DNA of 64,000 nucleotides. Source: Gordonia sp. 'Campus'. GTDB taxonomy: Bacteria > Actinomycetota > Actinomycetes > Mycobacteriales > Mycobacteriaceae. The stretch's first letter is position 1. Every line of letters starts with the position of its first letter. The position numbers were made by a program, and so were the translations under genes. The DNA is taken from positions 1-64,000 of the forward strand of contig NZ_JAKOIW010000020.1 in the NCBI RefSeq assembly GCF_022206305.1, written 5' to 3'. Positions 8,399-15,882 of the stretch are shown piece after piece. The notes beneath the pieces are model-generated. The model saw nothing but the letters and a program-made list of their open reading frames with translations, was not told the origin of the DNA and ran no database searches.

Positions 8399-9193
8399 TC
8401 ATCGACGCTGGTCGGCGTTGGCGCGGATCACCTCCTGCAGGTACACGGCCAGCCCGGGGGCGTGGGTGTCGTAGTGTTCGGTGAAGCGCGGATCGGCGAC
8501 GTACATGTCGGCCAGGCACACCTGCATGTCGTGGTCGCAGTCGTAGAAGCGACCGATCTGCGCCCGATGCTCCTCGGCGAGGGCGTTGGCCTCCGCGGAA
8601 CCGGGTGTCACCGCGCGGCGCATGGCCTCGGCGAGGCGCCGCTCGAGGTCGTCGGTCTCGTCCTTGATCTGCTGCCAGTCCTCCTTGGAGTACTGGGCAG
8701 TTCGCTTCTGGCTCTGCGCCCACGCCTCGGTGTTGCCCCAGCGCTCCTCGGCTTCGGCGGCGTACTCCTCGCCCGGCCAGTCGTCCCCGAAGATCTCGGC
8801 CTGCTCGGCCGCCGACAGCGAGATGCCCTCGTTCTTGGCGTTCATCATCTCCTCCAGTGCTGCGACCATTCGGAGCAAGCGATCGATCCGGTCGGTGAGG
8901 AGCGCCCGCTGGGTCTGTAGATGACTCAGCGGGTCCGCCTCGGGGTCGTCGAGCAGGGTCGCGATCTGCTCGAGGGAGAAGCCCAGCTCTCGATAGGTGA
9001 GAACCTGATGGAGACGTTCGACGTCGGAGTCGTCGTACACGCGGTAGCCGGCGTTCGTCCGACCCGACGGGACCACCAGACCGATCTGGTCGTAGTGATG
9101 CAACGTGCGGATGCTGACGCCGACCATGCCGGCGACGACACCGACAGTCAGCTCCCGGGTGTCCATCTTCGAAGTGTGCTTTTCCTCGCTCAC
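8399..9193 (-). CDS. MerR-family regulator with TipAS drug-binding domain
   Basis: This 264-residue transcription activator has an N-terminal winged HTH (VGVVAGMVGVSIRTLHHYDQIGLV, residues about 17-40, then TNAGYRVYDDSDVERL), a linker coiled coil, and a C-terminal all-helical TipAS domain (about 125-255) with EEYAAEAEERWGNTEAWAQS and RFYDCDHDMQVCLADMYVADPRF. TipAS domains bind thiopeptides and other amphipathic drugs and trigger promoter activation. Its own promoter carries the palindromic operator described below, so autoregulation is likely. The GTG at 9193 fits a leaderless start; ATG 9166 is the alternative. No efflux pump is adjacent. Confidence 0.9.
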   Translation of the reverse strand: MSEEKHTSKMDTRELTVGVVAGMVGVSIRTLHHYDQIGLVVPSGRTNAGYRVYDDSDVERLHQVLTYRELGFSLEQIATLLDDPEADPLSHLQTQRALLTDRIDRLLRMVAALEEMMNAKNEGISLSAAEQAEIFGDDWPGEEYAAEAEERWGNTEAWAQSQKRTAQYSKEDWQQIKDETDDLERRLAEAMRRAVTPGSAEANALAEEHRAQIGRFYDCDHDMQVCLADMYVADPRFTEHYDTHAPGLAVYLQEVIRANADQRR

Positions 9194-9231
9194 AACGACA
9201 ACCCTGCTGCCTCACGTCGCGTGAGGGTCAA
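9194..9231 (-). promoter_or_regulatory. MerR-type promoter with 19-bp spacer and operator palindrome
   Basis: On the minus strand the -35 TTGACC (9231-9226) and -10 CAGGGT (9206-9201) are separated by 19 bp. That over-long spacer contains the dyad CCTCACG-CGA-CGTGAGG (9226-9210). This is the classic MerR-family layout in which the regulator untwists the spacer. The -10 is followed after 7 nt by the GTG, so the transcript should be leaderless. Confidence 0.85.
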
Positions 9232-9475
9232 GGGTGGTACGAAAGGTTGTTCTGTGGCGGGGCCAACGGTTGTGCCGACGATCGCACCCGCCTTGTCTGT
9301 CGCTTTCGGTTGCTGCCCCGCCACGGTCGGTGTTGAGCTACATGACAGCGCCCCGCCCAGGACGACTCCGGAATCGATGTCACCGCGGACGCGACGGTTC
9401 GGTTCGGCGGGCCCGTCGAAAACTCCCACGCGCTACGACCACGGCCATTGATGACTGCTCTGCGACGATGTTCTG
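9232..9475. other. Intergenic region with possible lipoprotein relic
   Basis: No convincing intact gene. On the minus strand, translation through about 9360-9240 gives CSSTPTVAGQ followed by a Thr/Ala/Gly-rich stretch, which resembles the mature start of an actinobacterial lipoprotein. It has no signal peptide upstream and runs into the MerR-type promoter, so it looks like a decayed fragment at best. Confidence 0.3.
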
Positions 9476-10066
9476 ATGATGCGTTGGACCCTCGACCATG
9501 GGAACCCGCTGCCACCAGGGTGGACCTATCTGCCTCGCGATGAGGAGAATCTCGCGTGGGATCTCTTCATCGACCGGTTCCAATCATTCCGCCCGAGCGT
9601 TTACCCGAAAGACTGGCCCGCAGTAGTTGATCCGACTCCGTCAGTAACCTTCGATCTGTCTGTTTCGGAGGGCTTGCCCGGCGTCTGGAGCGCACATTTT
9701 GATGCAATCAACGCTGAGGCTCAGCGCTGCTTCGTCAGCGTGTTCGACGATCCCGGCTGGATCGTGCTCGACTGGCAGCATCCCGGCTATCGGCTCGATG
9801 CCGCGGTACACGCCGAGACGTTCGACACCGAGTGGCCGGTGACCGTGTGCCCGAACGGGGACTACTACATCTTCGCCCGTCCCGACTTCAGCACCGGCAC
9901 ATTCGGGCACCCGTGGGAAAAGACGCTGTGCGTATTCGGTGCCGAGCTGGTCCAGACCTTGGGACAGACCCTCGCAACATGGCTACCGCTCAAGCGGGAG
10001 AACAGCGATCAGGTTCCGACGAACACAGAAGATACGACCACCCCTGGGAAGTCTTCAAAACGGTAG
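9476..10066 (+). CDS. DUF2716-family protein
   Basis: This is a 196-residue soluble protein of unknown function. The C-terminal half matches what I know of DUF2716: DYYIFARPDFSTGTFGHPWE followed by TLCVFGAELV. It is rich in Trp, Asp and Pro in the first 100 residues and has a loose, basic Thr/Lys tail. Base composition is visibly less GC-rich than the core genes around it, consistent with an acquired accessory gene. ATG 9476 and 9479 are adjacent; a GACGAT sequence 6 nt upstream of 9476 may be a leaderless -10. Confidence 0.7.
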   Translation: MMRWTLDHGNPLPPGWTYLPRDEENLAWDLFIDRFQSFRPSVYPKDWPAVVDPTPSVTFDLSVSEGLPGVWSAHFDAINAEAQRCFVSVFDDPGWIVLDWQHPGYRLDAAVHAETFDTEWPVTVCPNGDYYIFARPDFSTGTFGHPWEKTLCVFGAELVQTLGQTLATWLPLKRENSDQVPTNTEDTTTPGKSSKR

Positions 10067-10130
10067 ATCGTCGGCACACCGCCGGGGGCGAAGCCGTAGC
10101 CAACAGCGGCTGAGTCCGGTGGGTCGATTC

Positions 10131-10334
10131 TCAACCGACCCGGCGGTACTTCTTGTGCATTGCTTGCTTGGTTGTTCCGAGGAGGGTGCCGATCTCTGCC
10201 CACGACAGCCCTGCCAGGCGTGCCCGCCGCACCGCGACTTCCTCCTCGCGAGCAATCTCCCGTCGCCAATCTGCGACCCGGGCGAGTTGCTCGATCGGTG
10301 TCTCGTTGCCGCCGCCGTCTAGTCCAGTCCTCAT
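10131..10334 (-). CDS. Small helix-turn-helix protein
   Basis: This 67-residue protein consists of an acidic-basic amphipathic helix (VADWRREIAREEEVAVRRAR) followed by the HTH LSWAEIGTLLGTTKQAMHKK, of the sigma-70 region 4-like type common in small actinobacterial regulators. The ATG at 10334 is supported by a full promoter immediately upstream. The target is unknown; the divergent membrane protein gene is a candidate. Confidence 0.65.
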   Translation of the reverse strand: MRTGLDGGGNETPIEQLARVADWRREIAREEEVAVRRARLAGLSWAEIGTLLGTTKQAMHKKYRRVG

Positions 10335-10341
10335 GCAACAC

Positions 10342-10370
10342 AGCGTGCCTGCGTTCGCGCGATCCGTCAA
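10342..10370 (-). promoter_or_regulatory. Promoter of the small HTH gene
   Basis: Minus-strand -35 TTGACG (10370-10365), 17-bp spacer, -10 CACGCT (10347-10342), then 7 nt to the ATG. This is one of the few leaderless promoters here with a good -35 box. Confidence 0.65.
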
Positions 10371-10451
10371 CATTGGTTGACGGCGAACGATCAGGCCGTC
10401 GGCAGCATCGGACGCTCCAGAGGACTGTTATGAGCAGGTAGCGTGCGGCCC

Positions 10452-10922
10452 ATGAAGTGGGTGCGGGCGGCATGGGTGGTCTTGGGAGTGCTTGGCCTGA
10501 CGTTCGCGGTGTGGAACGCTTTCGAACCTGCTGGATGGTCGTCGATGTCGTGCGGCAAGATCGGCGAGTTGGATGAGCCTGATGCTCGCGCCGACGCTAC
10601 CTGCGATGACCCGGTGTGGTCGGCCTATGGAGTGTGGCCTCCTGTGACTCTCGGTGTCTTGCTCAGTGCCGCACCACTTTTTGCCGCCCTGGTTATGCGC
10701 TGGTGGGTATCGTGGCTTGCAATTGCGGTACTGGCGGGTCTGACCGTCTACGGGCTTGGGCATTGGACCGGGTTCTGGGGGCTGCTGATGGTCGGCGGCG
10801 CCCCCATGACGGTGGGCGCGATCGTGATCGCAGCCTCACACCTCGGCGTGAAGGCCTACCGCGATTCACGGCACGCGGAACAGGCGGAAACCGCACCAAA
10901 GCAACGACCGGCTGCCCACTGA
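10452..10922 (+). CDS. Small membrane protein of unknown function
   Basis: This 156-residue protein has about four hydrophobic segments: near residues 5-22, a pair around 60-95, and 100-125. An extracytoplasmic loop of about 30 residues after the first helix contains two Cys and many acidic residues. The tail is cytoplasmic and basic/Gln-rich. I do not recognise the family. It belongs to the less GC-rich accessory patch. An in-frame GTG at 10443 is an alternative start. Confidence 0.6.
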   Translation: MKWVRAAWVVLGVLGLTFAVWNAFEPAGWSSMSCGKIGELDEPDARADATCDDPVWSAYGVWPPVTLGVLLSAAPLFAALVMRWWVSWLAIAVLAGLTVYGLGHWTGFWGLLMVGGAPMTVGAIVIAASHLGVKAYRDSRHAEQAETAPKQRPAAH

Positions 10923-11114
10923 GCTGAGATGAGACGCAGGCAGACAGAAGGAAAATCGTCGACTTAGGTAAAGGGCCAAGCGGTTTCGTCTTCGGAACAT
11001 GTCGAACAGAGAGGTGACAAACCGCTGATAGCGGATGCACACCGTCCACTGCCCGGGATTGCGCTCTTTCTGGTAACCCGAGCTGGCCAGGGCGCCTCGA
11101 TCACAAACCCGAAA
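10923..11114. other. Intergenic stretch, nothing recognised
   Basis: This lies between two convergent genes. It is more AT-rich than average, has no ORF of note, and I see no strong hairpin or repeat. Confidence 0.5.
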
Positions 11115-11612
11115 TCAGGGTGCGAAACCGATGACCGCTGTGCCTTTCTGGCATGCGGCAAGAATTCCTTCGACCTGCGACGGCGCGCAGGTCCAGCCGG
11201 CCACCGACTGCTGTTGACCCGATGCGATCTTCGGTCCGTACTGGGTGGCGATGCTCGTCGCCGAGTCGCAGGCCACGTCCCCGGCGAGGATCATCACCCG
11301 CAGCGAGCCGTCTGGACCGGGAATGGTTCCACAGGCGGTGTCCGTGTCGTCGGATTCGACGGCGCTGGACGTGCCCGTCGACACCGGTTTGCGGCCGGGG
11401 ACCACCGGGGGAGAGGTCGCGGGCCCGTCCGAGGCGGTCTCGCTCGACGCGGCGGAGGTCGGGGCCGAGGACGTCGCGGTGACGTCCTGCTCCTCGCCGC
11501 ATGCGGCCAGCATCATCATCGCCACCGAGACGCCGAGAACCGCTCCGGCGAGCCGCATCGAACGGCGGAGTCGGATCGCTGCGGCAACGGGTGAGTGAGT
11601 TCTGCGCGACAT
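11115..11612 (-). CDS. Secreted lipoprotein of unknown function
   Basis: This 165-residue protein has a twin-basic N-terminus (MSRRTHS, RLRRSMR), a hydrophobic stretch and the lipobox LAAC near residue 38, so it should be lipidated and anchored outside the membrane. A Ser/Thr/Pro-rich linker follows (about 45-90), then a compact domain of about 75 residues with four Cys that could form two disulfides (DTACGTI, GDVACDS, GWTCAPS, LAACQKG). That domain shape recalls small mycobacterial exported domains but I cannot name it. It is divergent from tgt. Confidence 0.75.
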   Translation of the reverse strand: MSRRTHSPVAAAIRLRRSMRLAGAVLGVSVAMMMLAACGEEQDVTATSSAPTSAASSETASDGPATSPPVVPGRKPVSTGTSSAVESDDTDTACGTIPGPDGSLRVMILAGDVACDSATSIATQYGPKIASGQQQSVAGWTCAPSQVEGILAACQKGTAVIGFAP

Positions 11613-11673
11613 GGTTCACCACCGTAGCGAACGCTGGACCGGGCGCCGGTTTGGGTGGCACGCCTCGACCTGG

Positions 11674-11679
11674 GAAGAT
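11674..11679 (+). promoter_or_regulatory. -10 box of tgt
   Basis: GAAGAT lies 7 nt upstream of the GTG at 11687 and contains the alternative in-frame ATG (11678), so it decides the start in favour of the GTG. Confidence 0.5.
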
Positions 11680-11686
11680 GCTCCGG

Positions 11687-12949
11687 GTGAGCAGTACCGG
11701 AACCGAAGTCGCCGACCCCGCATACACCGTCGGCACCACCCTGGCGGGTACCCGCGGACGCACGGGGATCATCACCACCCCGCACGGGCAGATCCATACG
11801 CCGGCCTTTGTTCCGGTCGGTACCAAGGCCACGGTCAAGACGGTGCTGCCCGAGTCCGTGGCCGCGTTGGGTGCCCAGGCGGTACTCGCCAACGCCTACC
11901 ACCTCTACCTGCAGCCCGGGCCGGAGATCATCGACGCCGCGGGCGGGCTGGGTGCCTTCATGAACTGGCGGGGCCCCACCTACACCGACAGCGGCGGATT
12001 CCAGGTGATGTCGCTCGGAGCGGGCTTCAAGAAGGTCATCTCGATGGAGGCCACCGGCACCCCCGACGACGACCTCACCGCGAACGGCAAGGAACGCCTG
12101 TCGCGCGTCGACGACGACGGGGTCACCTTCAAGTCCCACCTCGACGGGTCGGCGCACCGGTTCACGCCCGAGGTGTCGATGCAGATCCAGCATCAACTCG
12201 GCGCCGACATCATCTTCGCCTTTGACGAGCTGACCACCCTCATGAACACCCGCGCGTACCAGGAGAATTCGCTGGAACGCACTCGGCTCTGGGCGATTCG
12301 CTGTCTCGCGGAACACAATCGGCTGAGTGTCGAGCGTGCGCACCGCCCGCAGCAGGCGCTGTGGGGTGTGATCCAGGGCGCCCAGTACGAGGACCTGCGG
12401 CGCAAGGCCGCGCGGGATCTGGTTGCGCTGAGCGAGGCCGATCGTGCCGCCGGCGGCAAGGGGTTCGGCGGCTACGGCATCGGCGGCGCACTCGAGAAGG
12501 ACAACCTCGGCACGATCGTCGGATGGGTGAACGACGAACTGCCCGAGGACGCGCCGAAGCACCTGCTCGGGATCAGCGAACCCGACGACATCTTCACCGC
12601 CATCGAGAACGGCGTCGACACCTTCGACTGCGTGTCACCGACACGCGTGGCGCGCAACGGCGCGATCTACTCCCTCGACGGCAGGTACAACGTCACGAAC
12701 GCGAAGTACCGCAGCGACTTCCGGCCGCTCGATCCCGAGGTCGAGAACTACTCGTCGCAGTACAGCCGCGCGTACCTGCACCACCTCTTCAAGGCGAAGG
12801 AGGGGCTCGGCCCGACCCTCGCGACGCTGCACAACGTGTCCTTCATCGTGACCCTTGTCGACCGTGCCCGCGAAGCCATCGAGAACGGTACGTACACCGA
12901 GTACCGCGACGAGTTCCTGCGCCGCTACTACGCGAACACGCGCGGCTGA
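11687..12949 (+). CDS. tgt: tRNA-guanine transglycosylase lacking the zinc cysteines
   Basis: The family exchanges guanine 34 of Asp, Asn, His and Tyr tRNAs for a 7-deazaguanine (preQ1 or queuine). It has 420 residues. The DSGGFQVMSL motif (D101), FAFDELT, GVIQGAQYEDLR and DTFDCVSPTRVARNGAIY are all present, so the TIM-barrel and both catalytic Asp residues look intact. However, the zinc site that normally reads CxCxxC before YSRAYLHHL is here DPEVENYSSQYSRAYLHHL (residues 349-367): all three Cys are replaced by V352, N354 and S357. Only the fourth ligand, a His in TLHN, remains. The Cys after FDE and the segment after GGYGIGG are also non-standard. gluQ, which modifies queuosine, lies 5.4 kb away. 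Confidence 0.85.
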   Translation: MSSTGTEVADPAYTVGTTLAGTRGRTGIITTPHGQIHTPAFVPVGTKATVKTVLPESVAALGAQAVLANAYHLYLQPGPEIIDAAGGLGAFMNWRGPTYTDSGGFQVMSLGAGFKKVISMEATGTPDDDLTANGKERLSRVDDDGVTFKSHLDGSAHRFTPEVSMQIQHQLGADIIFAFDELTTLMNTRAYQENSLERTRLWAIRCLAEHNRLSVERAHRPQQALWGVIQGAQYEDLRRKAARDLVALSEADRAAGGKGFGGYGIGGALEKDNLGTIVGWVNDELPEDAPKHLLGISEPDDIFTAIENGVDTFDCVSPTRVARNGAIYSLDGRYNVTNAKYRSDFRPLDPEVENYSSQYSRAYLHHLFKAKEGLGPTLATLHNVSFIVTLVDRAREAIENGTYTEYRDEFLRRYYANTRG

Positions 12950-12958
12950 CAGGCGATC

Positions 12959-13873
12959 TCAGCGAGCGTCCTCGGCGACCATCCGCTCGCGGATTCCGCC
13001 GGAGACCCCGGTGCTGTCCGGATTCGGGTCGTGGATGGCTCCGGAGTGAGCCTTCACGGGTGCACCCTTCTCGGTCTCCGACTTCACGACCGCCGCCGAG
13101 AACCGCTCGGTGATACCCGGCATCACGGTATGAGAAGCACTGGCGGCCTTGGCCTTGTAACCGACCGGCTGATCGAGTTTCGGGTCGGTGCACGCGGCGA
13201 CGATAGCGTCGACGACGATCTGCGGGTCGTCCATCGCGGCCATGCGCGGTTCGTGGCCGGTGTAGTTGGCGGCATGGGTCCACCACGGTGTGTCCACCGC
13301 CCACGGCAGGATGGTGCCGACCCGGATGGCGTCGTCGCCGGACATCCGCAACTCCTCGGTCAGGGAGTGGCCAAGACTGCGGACCGCGGCTTTGGTTGCC
13401 GCGTAGGTGTTCTGCAAGGCGAGCGGAACCTCGGAGTCGACCGACCCGACGTTCACCAGCGTGCCCCGACCCTGAGCCCGGAACACCCGAAGCGCCGCGT
13501 GTGCACCGTAGATCAACCCCTTGAGGTTGACGTCGACGATGCGGGCGTGGTCTTCGACCGGAATGTCCCAGAAGTAACCGACAGTACCCACACCGACGTT
13601 GTTGACCCACACGTCGATGGCCCCGAAGTGCTCGAGTGCCGCCGCAGCGAGGTGACTCACGGCGCGCGGATCGCTGACATCGGTGGTCACCGCGATCGCG
13701 GAGCCACCCTTGCCGGTGATCTCGCCGACGACCTCGTCGAGCACCTCACCCCGACGGGCGGCCACGACGACGTTGGCACCGAGCTCGCCGAGCCTCACCG
13801 CGGCGCCGCGCCCGAATCCGCTGGACGCCCCGGCGATCACGATCGTGGAACCCTGCACGTTCTCCTCGGCCAT
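12959..13873 (-). CDS. Short-chain dehydrogenase/reductase
   Basis: This is a classical SDR of 304 residues. The dinucleotide-binding GASSGFGRG motif is near residues 14-22, followed by NNVGVG, and the catalytic Ser and YAATK (Tyr-x3-Lys) are present. AAR at the end of beta-2 favours NADP. It has an extension of about 70 residues after the Rossmann core, as in other mycobacterial SDRs acting on large or membrane-linked substrates. Start ATG 13873 has a GGAGGT site 7 nt upstream. Substrate unknown; neighbours give no clear hint. Confidence 0.85.
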   Translation of the reverse strand: MAEENVQGSTIVIAGASSGFGRGAAVRLGELGANVVVAARRGEVLDEVVGEITGKGGSAIAVTTDVSDPRAVSHLAAAALEHFGAIDVWVNNVGVGTVGYFWDIPVEDHARIVDVNLKGLIYGAHAALRVFRAQGRGTLVNVGSVDSEVPLALQNTYAATKAAVRSLGHSLTEELRMSGDDAIRVGTILPWAVDTPWWTHAANYTGHEPRMAAMDDPQIVVDAIVAACTDPKLDQPVGYKAKAASASHTVMPGITERFSAAVVKSETEKGAPVKAHSGAIHDPNPDSTGVSGGIRERMVAEDAR

Positions 13874-13993
13874 GGCGGCCACCTCCTGCGTCGACAACAG
13901 ATCGGTGGTCGCGTACCCGACGTCAGCATCACCAAACCGGGCCCTGAGACAGTCAGCATCACCACCACACAGGTGCGCCACCGATCGTCGAGT

Positions 13994-14947
13994 TCACGAC
14001 GACCGATGGGCCTCCGCGAACGCCTCGACCGTGGCGAGGTCGTAGGAGTTCGCCGCGGTGCCGATGCCTTGTGCGACGTGCGCCGCGACGGCACAACCGA
14101 ACTCGGCTGCGGCGGCGAGGTCGAGCCCCCGATGTCGGGCGGTGATGAACCCGGCGGAGAACGAGTCGCCGCACCCCGTCGTATCGACGACGTCGACGGC
14201 GAACGCGGGCACCGCGACCACCTCGTCGCCCGTCACGACGAGCGCGCCGTCGGCGCCCCGGGTCAGCGCGACACACCCGACGCCGCGCTCCAAGAGCGAC
14301 CTCGCCCCCGCTTCGAGGTCGTCCGAACCGGTCAGGCCACGGACCTGCTCGTCGTTGGGCAGCAGGTAGTCGATGTGCGGCAGGGCTTCGCCGATCCACT
14401 CGAGAAGGCCGGGGTCGTCGCCGCCCGAGAGCAGGTCGGCCGACGTTGTGATGCCGCGGTCGCGAGCTCTGCCGAGGAGCTCGCCCGCGACCGGTCCACC
14501 GAGGAACTCCGGTCCTCCGAGGTGGAGGTGATCGAGCCCGTCGAGCGCGTCCGGCCCGAGGTCGTCGAGGCCGAATCCGGCGTTGGCGCCGATGCAGTGC
14601 CAGGCCGGACGGTCCCCGTTGGTACGCACCGGGATCACCGACGATGAGGTCTGGATGTCGGACTTGGGAACCAGCCCCCGGGTGTCGACGCCCTCGGCCG
14701 TCAGCAGATCGGTCAGCGATCGGCCGATCGAGTCGGTGCCGATCGCACCGTACGTGCGGACCGCGGCGCCGAGGCGGCTCAGCACCAGGGCGGTGCCACC
14801 CGCGGTGCCGGCGGCCGAGAAGGAGATGCTCTCCACGAGCGCGCCGTCGGAACCACTGGGTATGGACTCGATCCCGATGACGTGGATGTCGAGCACATGG
14901 ACGCCGACGGTGGCGATCGACATCGACTGCGGCAGTTCGGTGTTCAC
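13994..14947 (-). CDS. PfkB-family carbohydrate kinase
   Basis: This ribokinase-fold sugar or nucleoside kinase has 317 residues. The GGTALVLSRLGA segment is the first PfkB signature, and DTTGCGDSFSAGF near residue 255 is the second, with the catalytic Asp and anion hole. LLPNDEQVRGL is also typical. Its GTG start overlaps the aldolase stop by 4 nt, so the pair is one operon and probably phosphorylates a sugar whose phosphate ester the aldolase then splits. The substrate is not evident. Confidence 0.85.
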   Translation of the reverse strand: MNTELPQSMSIATVGVHVLDIHVIGIESIPSGSDGALVESISFSAAGTAGGTALVLSRLGAAVRTYGAIGTDSIGRSLTDLLTAEGVDTRGLVPKSDIQTSSSVIPVRTNGDRPAWHCIGANAGFGLDDLGPDALDGLDHLHLGGPEFLGGPVAGELLGRARDRGITTSADLLSGGDDPGLLEWIGEALPHIDYLLPNDEQVRGLTGSDDLEAGARSLLERGVGCVALTRGADGALVVTGDEVVAVPAFAVDVVDTTGCGDSFSAGFITARHRGLDLAAAAEFGCAVAAHVAQGIGTAANSYDLATVEAFAEAHRSS

Positions 14948-15603
14948 GTTCGATTCTCCTTCGGGCTCCCGTAATCCAACCGGATCGCCTGGGTGATCGC
15001 GGCTTCCTGTTCGTCAGCGGTGAGTACGCGAGGGCGACCCATGCTGCTGGTCCGGTGGTAGAGCGTGGCCAGCCATTCCAGCAGCAGCGCGTTGTCGACT
15101 GCGTGCGCGAGCCCGGAACCCCGCGCCACCGAACCGTGATTCGCCATGAGTGCTGCCTGTGAACCGACCAACGCCGAGGCGACGGCGTCGGCCAGTTCGG
15201 GACTGCCGAACGTCGCATAGGGCGCGATGGGTATGGCCCCGCCGAGGCCCAGCTGTTGGTAGTGGAGAACCGGAAGCGACGTCAGGCCGTCGACGCAGGC
15301 GACCGCCGAGCTGAAGGGTGCGTGCGTGTGGACCACCGCCTGCGCGTCGGTCCGGTCGTACACCTTCAGATGCAGGCCGAGCTCGGACGACGGCGTGACG
15401 TCTCCCGACAGGACGTCACCCGTGAGGGTCACCTCGGTGACCTCGTCGTCGGAGCAATCCGCGAGCACCACGCCGCTGCCGGTGACGGCCACCCGGTCGC
15501 CCGATCGCGCGGAGACGTTGCCCGACGTCCCGATGAGCAGTCCCTCGGCCGCGAGGCGTCGAGCGGCCTCCGCGACCTGCTCGCGCAGTGACTTCTGGCT
15601 CAT
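14944..15603 (-). CDS. Class II aldolase (fuculose-1-phosphate aldolase type)
   Basis: This 219-residue zinc aldolase of the AraD/FucA fold cleaves a sugar 1-phosphate into dihydroxyacetone phosphate and an aldehyde. The phosphate-binding GTSGNVSAR (about 25-33), TPSSELGLH with the catalytic Glu, the zinc pair VVHTHAPFSSAVA and a third His in MANHGSVARG are visible. It is translationally coupled to the PfkB kinase. ATG 15603 matches the family start; in-frame ATGs upstream (15663 among them) would add a Pro/Arg-rich leader and are less likely. No isomerase gene is nearby, unlike in 5-deoxyribose or methylthioribose shunts. Confidence 0.85.
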   Translation of the reverse strand: MSQKSLREQVAEAARRLAAEGLLIGTSGNVSARSGDRVAVTGSGVVLADCSDDEVTEVTLTGDVLSGDVTPSSELGLHLKVYDRTDAQAVVHTHAPFSSAVACVDGLTSLPVLHYQQLGLGGAIPIAPYATFGSPELADAVASALVGSQAALMANHGSVARGSGLAHAVDNALLLEWLATLYHRTSSMGRPRVLTADEQEAAITQAIRLDYGSPKENRT

Positions 15604-15882
15604 CGGGTCGGGGTGGCGGCCGGTTCGCGGTGCAACGGGCCGCGGCTCAAACTTGTCGGGCATCTCACGGAACCCGGCAGGCATTCGGTACGTTGGGTCG
15701 ACATACCGGACATTTACGCATACGCCCCGACGCTCGGCACCCGGTATGAGCAGTCGAGCACCAGCGAGAGAGACGATGAGACGCGGAAAGCGCCGAAAAC
15801 GCCGACGACGACACCAGTCGGCCCCCTGTTGTGAATCGATCAACCCGGGTATTCCGCCCGGCGCCGGCCTCGGGACAGTCGC
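15604..15882. other. Divergent intergenic region, no feature recognised
   Basis: This must hold the promoters of the aldolase-kinase operon (leftward) and the CNNM pair (rightward). I see no clear -10/-35 pair, operator dyad or hairpin. Confidence 0.4.

Noticed and set aside
9190..9429. Intact lipoprotein gene on the minus strand
   Set aside because: No signal peptide, weak lipobox, and its 3' part covers the MerR-type promoter; kept only as a possible relic.
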